This document shows, one piece after another, positions 11,932 through 23,644 of a stretch of 64,000 bases of DNA. How positions within the stretch are numbered: position 1 is the stretch's first letter; each line of letters begins with the position of its first letter. The translations under genes were made by a program, and so were the position numbers. The stretch spans positions 17,361,502 to 17,425,501 of the forward strand of contig OX393564.1 in NCBI GenBank assembly GCA_947652115.1, given 5' to 3'. A model generated the notes under the pieces. That model made no database searches and was not told where the DNA came from. It saw only the letters and a program-made list of their open reading frames with translations. This DNA comes from Blastomussa wellsi (Eukaryota > Cnidaria > Anthozoa > Scleractinia > Plerogyridae).

Positions 11932-12000
11932 TGCAGGGGATTCGAACCCACGACCTATGCGTTACAGGTGCAGTGCTCTACCAACTGAGCTATCAAACCC
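11932..12000 (-). repeat. tRNA-Thr-like SINE head, minus strand
   Basis: On the minus strand the sequence has A box TAGCTCAGTTGG and B box GGTTCGAATCC, with a loop that would place TGT as anticodon. Position 33 is C rather than the invariant U, and the ends flanking the T arm do not complement the 5' end. It is therefore tRNA-derived but not a working tRNA. A sister copy lies in the opposite direction at 12,121. Confidence 0.65.
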
Positions 12001-12120
12001 ACATGCTAATTAACTGCTACTGTTGGACATTTTATTAATTTGTTGTTCACATACTTGCCAGGTATTAGATCGCATTACGTCCACTTAAAGGGCTAACCCA
12101 CACGCTACCACTCTCATTTG

Positions 12121-12225
12121 GCTTTGATAGCTCAGTTGGTAGACCACTGCACCGGTAACGCAGAGGTCGTGGGTTCGAATCCCGTTTAGAACCTGAAAAA
12201 TTTTCAGGTCTTTGTTCCAGTTGTG
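12121..12225 (+). repeat. tRNA-Thr-like SINE, plus strand
   Basis: A box TAGCTCAGTTGG at 12128-12139 and B box GGTTCGAATCC at 12172-12182 have normal tRNA spacing, and the loop would give a GGT anticodon with C at position 33. The acceptor ends do not pair. The tail carries ACCTGAAAAATTTTCAGGT, a short hairpin following the tRNA-like head. It lies head to head with the related copy at 11,932-12,000, about 120 bp away. Confidence 0.7.
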
Positions 12226-14052
12226 TTTTTATTAATTTAAAGAATACAACTGTTTGTAGCGCTTTGTCTTCCTGTTATTTTACATAAATATAAAGCATAC
12301 ATCTTGGACTTTTCGATCTAGTATATCACCAAAACTGTAGATAACAGTTGGTTACGATGACAATCACGGCTGAGTAAAATGTATCATTTGTCTGAACCAA
12401 TCCCATATTTTTAGTGAAAAATCCAAATTGCTTAATACAGTGCTGTAAATCTGGTTACTCGTAAAACAGTTTCCTTTTTGTGTGAAATAAACACGTTAAA
12501 TCTGTGACAGGGCAAATTGTAACATTATAATGTTTGCTTTGTCTTACAAAAAAGCCCTAGTTGTATATAAAACATAAAGGACAAACTGAAGAAAAGGCAA
12601 AAAGATGAAACAATGAAATGGCGACTTAATGATAAGAGCCAAAGTGATAGGACATTCTTTGAGGTCAAACGAGTTAGGGTTTTGAGTGAGAATTTAAACA
12701 GTTCAAAGATGGACTGCCCTTCGCACATGCAGACCCTCTTGTCCCACCAAGAGAGTGAAATACACAATAACACAAAGAGAACAAAGTCATTGGATAAAAA
12801 TGGAAAGGCCTGAAAAGTTACTGGTTTTTAAGATGTAAAATGAAAATGAAAAGCCCACAACAAGAGGACTTCCTAGATAGTCACCCAATCCAAGTACTTA
12901 CATTGTCTGACAGGGCTTAACTTTGACGATTGAATAAGAACTGATACCTTTCACAAGGGAGGAAGGCATTTCTAGGGTCAGTAAGTGCGGAACGGGGAGC
13001 CGATCAATGAATTGATGAAATGCGCATTCAAAATGCTAACTCTTTTAAATCCTAGTTTGAGATCAACTTCACAGAATATCTTTAGTTATCACTTTAGCTC
13101 TTACCTTATCATTCAATCGTCATTTCCTCATTTCACTATTTTAAACATGCCCAGAAACAGACCAGTTTCTCATTAAATAATATGGACACAAAAGACAAAT
13201 TGGCCAGAAATTTATACAATATATACATTTTAATGTTTATAGTTAAAAGCATGTTATAATCTTTGATGTTATTCTAGGCCACTATGAATTTGAATAAGGC
13301 ACAAACAAGACACAAAATACATTTTATAAGCTTGATAAACCTTAGATTTTTGAGGCCTTCCAAACAAGGGGTAAGATATGTGACATGGCTTTGAATACTG
13401 GTGACACAGGAATTCCTAAACAGTGACACGCCACGTGATTATGCTGCTAAAATGCGACAGCAACACAATACTGATTATGATTTTAGAAAAAAAGTTGCAT
13501 TTATCAGTAATAGTATACCTGCCTACTCTCACGCATTGGGCTTTTGCATTTATTTTGTGAACTTTCCCTGTTTAGGAACAGTGGAATTCTTTGACAGTAG
13601 AGGAGAAAAACTGTGGTTTTCTTAAGAAGTAAGATTGGAAACAGAGGAATTCTAAGGAGAAATCATTAAAAAGTTATGGAATTATTTAGGGGTAACACTC
13701 AGAAATCCTTTGGAATTCTTCAGGGAGAAACACATTTCTAATGGAATTCCTGAGGGGTCAGGGGGTCAGGGTTAAGGCAATTTTAATGGATTTATATATT
13801 GGAATGAGGACGTTTTCAAAGGATTTATTTAAGAGTTTGACTGAAAATCTATCGTCAACGGGGGGGGGGGGGGGGGGGGGGGAGATTTCTCACGCCTGCG
13901 GGTTGAAAACATTGATCTCACACCTACTCATGCTTTACAGGGATCGATTTCTCATGCTTCGGCCCCGAAATATTTGGGATATCACAGCCTCAGCTGACAT
14001 AATTTCAAAAATATGAAAACTTGAAGCAGTGAAAGAAACAAAACTTTTGACA
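12226..14052. other. Non-coding stretch with a 23-base poly-G run
   Basis: No supportable gene. At 13860-13882 there are 23 consecutive G residues, which could form a G-quadruplex and will also be prone to sequencing error. The peptide frames crossing it are accidental. Confidence 0.5.
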
Positions 14053-15300
14053 CAGGCACCCTCTGTTTGTGTGATGCAAATGCTGTTTGGAACTTGAAAC
14101 TTGATATTCAGGAGGCACGATCAGTTGAAATTTTGTTCCACTGGTGATAATAAAGACATCTTTTACCTTTATGTTTTAATAAAGCTTTGAGAAAATGTCA
14201 CAGCATGACGCGTCCTAGTGTGGTCACTCAACAAACTTTTTTGACAAGTTATAATTAACCAATCAGAGAGCGTAAATTTTGTTTGAGCTGTCGTGCCTCC
14301 TTCCAATGTTCAAAGCTGTTGTCCCGAAACCTGTCAAGCTTTCAACTAGGAGGCAGGACAACTCAATCAAATTCGCACCCTCTCATTGGCTAACTTGTCA
14401 AAAAGGTTTGTTGGGTGGCCACACTAAGGCACCTGTATAAACCATTCTCTGGCGAGATTACTTTCCAGCCTTTTGGCCAGTACTAGAGAGAAAGGGAGAC
14501 AGGTCACTGCTGGTGAGAACTATGGGACACTACTTCGAGCTTGACTTGTCGCAAAATTTGAAAAACGATCACACTTTTCCCCAGCCTCTGATCAACAACA
14601 TATTTCACCATGTCATGGCCAAGCTTGGCCTTCATTCATTGAATTCCCTCCATATAGGTTTCAAAATATGATCTGCAGCAGAGTCGGCGACCAAAGGAAT
14701 ATTTTTAAACATGCAACTAATTCAAAATCAGCCAATCCACTCCCTGCGACAGTTGTGTTTCAAATCTATACCCCTGCTAGGGAGCCTGGGATTGGCTGAT
14801 TTTAAACGAGCTGCATGTTTTAAATCCCTCTACTCACTGATTCTATTGCAGATCATATTTTGAAACCTTCATGGTGGACTTAAACTCCTCTTCTCTCAGA
14901 GCAAATTCGCCAATGAAGCCCAAGCTCAGCCACAACATGACGAAATGTGTTGTTGATCAGAGGCTGGTGTAAAAGGGTGATAATTTTTCAAATTTTGCGA
15001 CAAGTCAAGCTTGAAGTAGTGCCCCATAGCTTTCACCAGCAGCGACTTGCTCTAGTACTGCCCAAAAGGCCAGAAAGTAATCACATGCACCCGAGAATGT
15101 TTTATGCAGGTCAGAATGGCAAAACACACCACGTGTGACTCAATTAACATTTTCTCGAAACTTTACTAAAACATAAAGGTAAAAGATGTCTTTATTATCT
15201 CCACTCCAGTGGAACAAAATTTCAACCAATCGTGCCTCCTGAATATCAAGTCTCACGTTCCAAACAGCATTTACATCAAACAAACAGAAGGTGGTCTGGC
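14053..15300. mobile_element. Large foldback element, about 1.25 kb, with nested insertion
   Basis: The left arm (14053 to about 14733) and right arm (about 14789 to 15300) are reverse complements. Shared blocks include GCTGTTTGGAAC, TTGATATTCAGGAGGCACGAT, TCTGATCAACAACA and AGATCATATTTTGAAACC, and the arms meet at mirrored AATCAGCCAATCC words. A separate 207-bp element (14218-14424) interrupts only the left arm and accounts for most of the arm-length difference. No transposase frame is present. Confidence 0.75.
14218..14424. mobile_element. 207-bp MITE with TA target site, nested in foldback
   Basis: The termini read GTGTGGTCACTCAACAAAC and GTTTGTTGGGTGGCCACAC, with complementarity extending further inward through TTGACAAGTTA, and are flanked by TA on both sides (14216-14217 and 14425-14426). 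TA duplication with inverted ends is typical of Tc1/mariner-type non-autonomous elements. It is absent from the matching position of the right foldback arm, so it inserted after the larger element formed. Confidence 0.75.
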
Positions 15301-18300
15301 TATGATTTTAAAAGAAAAAAGTACTTGGGACGATGTTTCGCAACTGAGCGTCACGATCAAAACTCCGGTTATAGCGATTTGAAAAAAAAAACAGTTTCTC
15401 GTGTAAAAAGCGATGGCGGCATTTACGTACACTTAGAAAAACGACAGCGACATTTACAGCTGTTGGTTAGGCGACATCACGCTTCAGAAACAACCGTCCT
15501 AGCTTGGGAAGGAATTCTTTTGTATTTACCTTTTGGGAATGAATGCCCACTTCAAACAAATTCTCGATCACATCACGAAGCAAAAAAACTTACCAATTTT
15601 CGTCACTGATTATTTTGTCCCATTATAACATAAACAACGATGTCTTCTTGAAAGAACGAGCAGAGCGAAAAATCTGAAAATCCCCGAAAACTCATCCGCC
15701 ATTTTGAATTGTTCATCGACTATGCGCTCTTTGGTTACAGCTGACGTATCGTGGGCACACTATGGACCGCATTGCGTGTCTACGTGTTTGTCAAATGTCA
15801 AGAAAAGTCACGCTTTTGACAGTTTGTGAATTGCTCCAAGGAACCTGTCAGGGTGGGTAAAAAAACACGCAATGTTCTGCACGAACAAGAAAACCAAATA
15901 ATAGTCCTACAATTGAAACAGCTTGTGGGAGAGCAAATCATTTCTTCCATAATCACAATATTTTACTGTAGGTACGCCGCGAACCCACAATGAAGAGAAA
16001 AAGATCCTTTTTCCTCCGTCCAAGATAATTTGGTTATCGATGTGTCTGCCTTCAAGACAGGTAGGTTAGTTTTTTTCGAATTTTTATCTGAATCGAGACG
16101 CTTTGAAACGGTATTTTTAATTCACGCTTTTTTTCGAATTGCTTGCAGTAAAAGTTCCTTTATTTAATTTTGCTACTGTAAAAAAAACTCTTTACGAAAT
16201 ACAAACAATTTTCCTGTTACGTTCCACTTTGAAACCAAATAGGTCTTTCCTTTTTATTCTCTATTTTTTAATATTCTAGTGGTGACCCTAGCGACCTCCG
16301 TTAACAACTGACACAAATGTAAAACAACTGAAGCATGGAAAGCGCTTGCTGTTAGCCAAAAGTTGGCTGTTTGTTCAGGTGATCACGGGCGATTTATTTT
16401 AGGACGACATAAAATTTACTGCAGGATTTCTTGTTAAAAAAGCTTCTACTTTAATAATTTCCTGCTTATGTATCGACAGAATTTAAGGTTGTTCGTGGCG
16501 AATTAGCACGTGAAAATGTGGAGACATAAAAAAAGCCATCGATATCAAGTGAATATTTTAATAAATACCGGTTTCTTTGAAGTGCGATTGTTGGAGGGGT
16601 TTCGTGACCTTTCCCGCAATGTGATTGGCTGAAAATGCTTGATAATCTGCCCCCTCTCCGTAAACCACGGTGATAGCATTTCGCTTCGGTAAAGTCACGA
16701 AACAAAAAAGCAGAATTTTGAGAGTCTAAAATACAACTCAGTCGAAAATTCCCTCGAAGGAGCCACTATAAGTTACGATTTGCTTTACATGAGCGAGAGT
16801 AAAGAATTTTTCTTCTCGTTTTCTTGTAGTTCGTGACACAAAATTCAAACGACAACGGGTTATTAATACACATTAGTTCGTTTTCTGATTGGCTAGAGTG
16901 CAATCTCTTTAACATAACTTTCGTTTCAAGTAAGATTAAGCTTTATTTAGCTCCCACCACGCTTGGGCTGCTCTTGAAGAAAACACTTTACGCTGGCGAC
17001 AAGATCATTTTCTTCGGAGAATCGTCGCGGCATCTCCCAAAACGTGGCAGAAACAAGTACGAACGTGCTTTTCAAGCCCTTGGAGGGAGATCTTGGCCTC
17101 AAAGAGAGATAAAAGTTAAGCTTTTTAGTAACGATAGCTTACTCATGCGATGAAGCCATTGCCTTGATAGAGTGACACGAAGCAGAACTTTCGACTTTCA
17201 AGTTAACATAGGATCTTGAGCAATCGTGGCTTATTCTTGGAGTCCTCCCTTTTCCCTTTGATGCTCGGACTCGCCTTGGAGCTCATTCATTTTTCATCGC
17301 ACAACTTTCGTGTGGATTGCCGTGCGAAGATTTCCGGTAAGATCGAAATGTTCTTTACACCGCGTTAACGTTAATAATTTCAAGGTATTAGGTTCAATTT
17401 ATTCAAACATTTCACTATGCGATATGATTTTCCTTCAAAACTTGTGTAATTGTTAGAAAGTCATTATGCCCCGAAGCCGGCTTCGGCTTTGCCCATCGAT
17501 TATGTGCCCTGAAACAAACCATGGTATCGATTTCATCGTGACACGAGTTAAAAATCGAGTGCCCTGTCGTAATAACGTTTCTAGATTCATTCTGGAAGGT
17601 CTTGTTTAGGTTCAGTAGCTGACAGGCTTTCCATGGAAGTGTTGGTTTTTACTATTTCAAGCGATACCAAAGTGTACTTCGTTCTATGTACGTATGTCAC
17701 AAGGAAGTTTAATATTACCCACCCAATTTGCCTGTTCAGAACTGAAATCTACATTTACATACAGCCATTTTGGCCTGTTATTTGATTTACAACCTTCAAG
17801 ATAAAGGTAAATGGCAATCTGCGTTAAAGGATGCCTTAAAACGAGCACTGTTAAGTGTTAAAGAATCGTAACGTAAGGTCGAACAAGTCAACGGTCATGC
17901 ATGCAGCTGAATTTCATCAGTGTTGTATTTCGCAACATTACACAAGGCGATTTTCATTAATTTCACAAATTTCTCAATGCAATTAAAGCCGAAATGTTCC
18001 ATGTCCAATAAGCAGAAGCCCACATCTTGTGGAAAAGTGACCCCTAGAGCACATATAAGCGCGAAAGCAGTTTTTCACCAAAATCCAATATGGCGTCTTA
18101 GTAAGGGGCCCATGAGGCAACCTGTCAATCAAATCAAAAAGACACTGACTTCAACATCAAGGAGGCTTTCTCAAGAAAAAACATCAAGGCAGTTCATTTG
18201 TTTCATCCAAATGATCTTATAGTTAGGAACGGCGGAAAAATATTTTAGAATTAATCAAATATGGGGCACGATAATCGCAAAAAACCGCTGTTTGTTTTCT

Positions 18301-21300
18301 GTCGAGTCCATTCTACAACGAATGGTTCTTAGCTTTCACAGTGTTAGTTACCGTAAGCAGTATTTGTTCCAAACTGTAGAAATAAAACTAACCCCGTTGA
18401 GATCATCTAAAAATACAGTATTTATTGCATGATAGAGAAGATAGACATCGTGGGGTAGTTTCTGATAATATAACGATTAACAAAGCTAAGAATTCGAACG
18501 TTCCTTCATGCCGGACAGGGCACTAATCTGATCCAGTTTGCATTGCACAACTGAGATGATCGTGTTGTTTTAGAGATCTAAAAATTAAACTTTGAAGTTT
18601 TCAAGTGGTGGATTCCGGCAGCTTTTCAATAACGTCGGTATTGCTGGACTTCAATAATTTTCTGTTTTTCATTACAACGGCGAAGAAATTTCTAGCAAAG
18701 AAAAACAAGAAAAGCTGTGTTACAGTAGTTTAACACAAATAATGTTGTTTCTCGCTTGCATGATTTTAAGACTTTTGAAACAAAGAGTCCCAGTTGTTAC
18801 ACTGGGCAAACTAGCGAAGTCTGTTGATGTTAGATGGGGGAAAGGCATATTTTAAATCAACTGGAGTACTCGTGCTCATATCTTAATGTTTGACCTTTCT
18901 GTATTTCACCGAATAATCGAATATAAAAATGCTGTGGCGAAATATGCAAAGATTGTGGATTAACTGTTTTACTAAGCTCAACTGATATCAAGTCTTCAAA
19001 TGCAGTGTCACGATATAAGGGTCTAACAGTATGTCTAAGTCCTGCGAAATGATTGCGAGTTGAGAACAGTAAATTCGTTACTTGTACCGGGCAAATCATA
19101 ATTTGCCAGTCCCTTAAAGTGTTAAAAGTAGTGGAACTATCAACGAGAAACTGAAAACAGTTATAAGTGCTGATTATGTATCTTCAAAAACGCCACGTAA
19201 CATACTATTTAAAGCTGAATGCAAATCAGTAAACACTGATTTGCCTGTTTGTTGGATATATCTGTTTAATGCCCAGACTTGATGTGTTATGCTACTCAAT
19301 ACAATTACTAAATACAATTTCTTACTAAATTCTTTTACCATGACAAGTCCCATTTGCTGTCTTCTTACATTAGTGCAGTCTGGACCACTTTGTCGCTGGG
19401 CTTGCCTTAAAAGGTTTGTTTGCCCTGTCGATGGCTTCAATATTGTAAAGTTGGCCTTGAAGGTATAACATCGGGAAATTTTAGATAAAAATTGCAATGC
19501 TATTTCAGTTATGCATTTTATCCGTCCGCTTACTTGTAATATTGTTGAGATGGATCAAAGGAAAGTGCATTTTTGAAGAAAGACAGAAGTCTGACAAAGG
19601 TTATTATACGTGGTTTGTGGAACTTGAAATTGCCAACGGTGGGTTACTGGTTAGGCAGCTTCAAATGGAATTTATGGAAATTATAGAGGCTAATTTTGTA
19701 GGTATGAATATTTTTACAGAAAAAAATGCTAATTTCAATTTCAGAAACTTTTGTTTTTGTTCCAGTGAGTCGTTTTTAGGAAATTCAATTCCACCACATG
19801 CAAAGTTTCCGACAATCAAATCTCTGTTTGTTTTTATTCCCAGCTAAAGATCTTCCGGCTTCCCTCAGATATCACATCATGATTTTGACGTCGTGTCTGA
19901 AACGTATTTCCCTTGACTTAGGATACGTTGAACAATCTTTTACCTTTCATATATCGGAACATTGATAATATAACAGCCATTTTTAATATGCATTTCTATG
20001 ATAATAACCCCTAATTTGTATATTTTGCGATACATAATTGCTATTTATTTGCTATACAATTTGCGATAGTGACGGATATTAAAGGGATAAAAACCAACTT
20101 TATAACTCGTATTTCTACTTAACGTTATAACCTTGAACAGAACGTGGCTATAAAATTCTGAATTGATTTTAATTGTACGTTGTCTCGAAAAAGAAAGGTG
20201 AGCTTTAACTATGAGCGAAACAGGAAATATCAAAAAATGTTCTTAGCAGTCGTGGCTTAAAATAGAATTTTTGCCAATGCCTTATATTATTGGTGGTTTC
20301 GTGATTATCTGTGGCTCTGCGAAAGCATTATATGAAGCGGATTTAGCACAATAACCGGCGCGGCGCGATTTTATGCTTGGGTAGGTTAGCGTGGTGTATT
20401 TTGTCACGCGATGTTACTTTTCGAGACGAAAATCAGATTTTGATTCTTACTTAAACAGCAATTTTCTCATTTTAATTTCTCTTCGTCTTTCAAGGAGTAA
20501 GAGAGATTTTGCATCACCGTTTGAAAAATAAGCAATCGCGTGAACCACCCAAGGAATTCAGCGCTCTATTTGTGAAATCCCCAGACAAGTAATAACTACC
20601 AGCTGATGCGAACCACAAAATATCTTTATTGCTTCAAGCGATCCATTCAGTAATAGTCTGGCATAGAAGCCTAGACACGACGGAGCCAAAGGACTTGCAT
20701 GTCACCTGATGTTTTGTTTATTTACATTTCGGTGGACCTTCCGCAGACAAAAACCGAATTTCCTATATTTTCACGGTGTCCAGAAATTTGAAAATAAAGG
20801 AAATGAATAAGAGAACTTCGTGGCAGGAGCCTGGCCTTATTGTGGCCAAATTGAGATACTGTTGAAAAAGCATGTTTTTGCACCCGCCCGTTCTAATCAA
20901 GATGTATAGCAATCAATGAAAATTTTATCCCAGAATGGTACAGTTCGTTTTTATTTCTTGTTAAATTGTGAAGTAATGTAAAACAATTAGCTGCGTCAGT
21001 GAATACAGGCTCTCTAAATTATACTTTTCCAATGGGTGTTACGTATTTTCAGTTATATAATCAGTGTAATCTTTCCAAAGTTTCGTTACTGTCGTTCAGA
21101 CCCATTTCCACCTACCAATGATTAAAGACTAAAACCTTGTTATTCTAGACAAACAAAAGCTTCTTTGGTGTGAGCACTGAGTACCCAGTGTGTACCCACT
21201 CACTATAAATGTTGAGCAGTACTTTCATCTGGTACGGCATGTTTGTTTGGCCCACTGAAACTTGTAAGTCTTAAGATAAAATCAGCAAGTTTCAGTTGAT

Positions 21301-21497
21301 TGAAATGAAAGCTATTGTGGTATGGTTATCACTGATGTACAGGGCGGTGCCATAATATGGCCAACTGAGAACTGTTGAGCAGTGCTTTCGATCGAATTTT
21401 AAAATTACAGTATTACCTGTGGCTAGTTAAATAAACCTGTTACGACTCCTTCGTTACATGCATTTGAAAACGCCTTTCGATAACTTAGAACAAATGC
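15301..21497. other. Non-coding stretch, nothing recognised
   Basis: The longest frame (116 codons at 19497-19847) has no recognisable domain or convincing splice context. CAAAATGGCGGATGAG on the minus strand near 15697-15712 resembles a YY1-type promoter or start motif, but no coding exon follows that I can support. Confidence 0.4.
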
Positions 21498-21679
21498 TTA
21501 TTGACCATTTTCGCATTGCCCATAACACACATTGTTTGCCCCCCAAACTTTTGCACAACCTTTGTTTCCCAATTCTTCTGGGTAGTATGGTCGTCCCAAG
21601 AGAATCTGAAGACAATACTTATGCAAACTTTTGGGGGGCAAACATGGTGTATTATGGGCAATGCGAACATGGCGAATAA
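21498..21679. repeat. Palindromic MITE-like repeat, about 182 bp
   Basis: TTATTGACCATTTTCGCATT at the left is mirrored by AATGCGAACATGGCGAATAA at the right, and inner blocks TTTGCCCCCCAAACTTTTGCA and TGCAAACTTTTGGGGGGCAAA pair near the centre. Near-identical small frames on both strands are a by-product of this symmetry. No target duplication is obvious. Confidence 0.75.
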
Positions 21680-23455
21680 ACGCGCTTAAAAGACCGAACG
21701 GACAACATACTAATTATTATTTTAGCTGTTCGACTTAGCCGGGAAAACGAAATAATGTTCCATGACTAAACAAGATCTAGAACTGAATCGATCTAGAATA
21801 CCAGCATTTGTAATCACATGCAATTTGTCGTTTTGCAGCCAAGCAAAAATATTCAGTACATCATGCGAATAATATAGTTGAAATTAACAAAAAAATGCTG
21901 GGGGATGCTAGGGCTTTATCCCCTACTCGGTTCTATCAATCCAAACGTTTTCTAGCAATGGAAACAAAGTGTGGTCAGTTCCTTGCTGAATCTCAGTGCC
22001 CACGAGGTGAAGTCAGTATTTTGCTTCGGGTCGGTTTCTATTCAACAAACTTATTAGATAGGTCTGTTATCACGAAATGCGTACAGTCACATAACAAAAG
22101 GAACCAGAGACGCTAAAAGACAAGATTTAAAGCTCAGACGGATTATGCATTTAGTTCATGTTAATTCATCGAGGTTTCTACGAAGCTAATTAGTTGTGCC
22201 GATAAGTGGCTTCTTTTTGAAAGGTGTTTAGTTACAAGACACTGACATAGTTAACACTTGCCGCTTCACACAAGGAAGGTTTCCACCCAAACCAGATCAC
22301 TAGTAGGCAAACAGCGTTCTCTGAAGTGCACATTTTCTGCAAGTTCTTAGTTCCAAACTAGCAAACATGACCTGAAAATTGTTGAAAAAGGGTGCAAATT
22401 CAATATCTAAAAGTAAATTTCTTCAGGTATTCTATTTTCTTATTCCACGTGAAATTCCACTGGGGGTCTGTTTAGCTTTTGATATAATGTTTATTACGTC
22501 TCCACAGGAAGCGATAACAACTGTGCTGTACCGTTATAAACGCCGACACTAAAAATAACGACAAAGTCCAAATCTGTAACTTTGGGTGGGAGTACATCAG
22601 AAAAAAGATCAGGAATAAGGGTCCATTATTTTAGTATAAAGAGTGAGATTGCTCTCTTTTCTATTAACAATAATTTTGTGAGGAAATGTTCACTAAATTA
22701 TGGAAGTTTGCGTTTGTTTAATTTTATATGCCACATGCACTTTCATTAAAACAGTACGCCCACGACTGCTTATTTTTGTAAAAGAAAAATTCACGATAAA
22801 CTCTTAAATTTTTACGGCCTTTGAGGTTGTTTTGGCTGTCGGTGTTTTCATGTTTGATGCCATGAAGAAACAAATCTAGTGTTCTCGCTTTAGGAGAATT
22901 ATTTAGAACAGCTTGGCCCGTGTAGCCGAGTTTCTTTAGTTGTGCATGAAACTAAGCGACCCACCGGTCGTATTAGCGTGCAGGTCAAATAATACAAGCT
23001 GTCGGCTATAAATCATTTTTGATATCGTGTGTTATTTCATAGCAAGACGTATGGCGAAACACAAAAGAGATAAACATTCTACCTGGCGATATTTTTAGAC
23101 CATGATTATTATTCTTGTCCCATTTTAATTAAACCTGCCTTTAGAACATGTGCGCCAAACGTATGCCCAGTCTGCACCATTATTAAATCCTGATTCACCT
23201 GCAACGACGAGGTCAATAAATTCGCCAGTATTCACCGAGCTCGGTCAGTTGGGCAGGCGTGGGCGAATATATCGCGTCCGTGAACCTTTTAGTTACAGCA
23301 AACCAAAAAGTAAACGTAATGAGGCTAAAAATTTGGTTACTAGCCATTTGTGGATGTAGGTTAACGAACCCCCTAGATTGCTACTGAACGCATGTGCTCT
23401 TGTAACAGAATTGACATGGATAAATGCAAGTCATAGAGGCGTCCTATTTGATTTT
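21680..23455. other. Non-coding stretch, nothing recognised
   Basis: Only short frames without signatures. No splice-paired exons or transposon ends were seen. Confidence 0.4.
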
Positions 23456-23644
23456 GTAATTTGGTTTTATCAACTGGGTTGAGCGATTCGCTCCGACGAA
23501 GGGCTAACGCTCGAAACGTCAGCTCTTGAATCTCTTCACGGTGGCCAATTCACATTATCAACCCAGTTGATAAAACCAAATTATATTGTTATACTTCCCA
23601 CCGACGCAGCACCACAGTTTCTTTTGAAACTTACCCCCTCTATT
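23456..23644 (+). mobile_element. Terminal-repeat fragment, probable Penelope-like element, copy 1
   Basis: Positions 23493-23644 form a 152-bp unit repeated nearly identically at 38828-38979 and 59639-59789. It begins CCGACGA, then a GGGC/GCTC helix, then CGAAACGTC, a layout like the hammerhead core in terminal repeats of Penelope-like elements, and ends CTTACCCCCTCTAT. This copy alone is preceded by an inverted block (TTGGTTTTATCAACTGGGTT, 23461-23480) complementary to its own interior (about 23560-23582). No reverse transcriptase frame is adjacent. Confidence 0.6.

Noticed and set aside
11401..12193. Three candidate tRNA genes
   Set aside because: The A and B boxes are good, but acceptor stems do not pair, anticodon stems are weak or position 33 is not U. 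They are called SINE heads or pseudogenes.
15232..15609. 125-codon plus-strand frame
   Set aside because: Its first part lies in the right arm of the foldback element, and the composition is not protein-like.
21458..21689. Overlapping similar peptides on both strands
   Set aside because: They arise from the palindromic repeat and are not genes.
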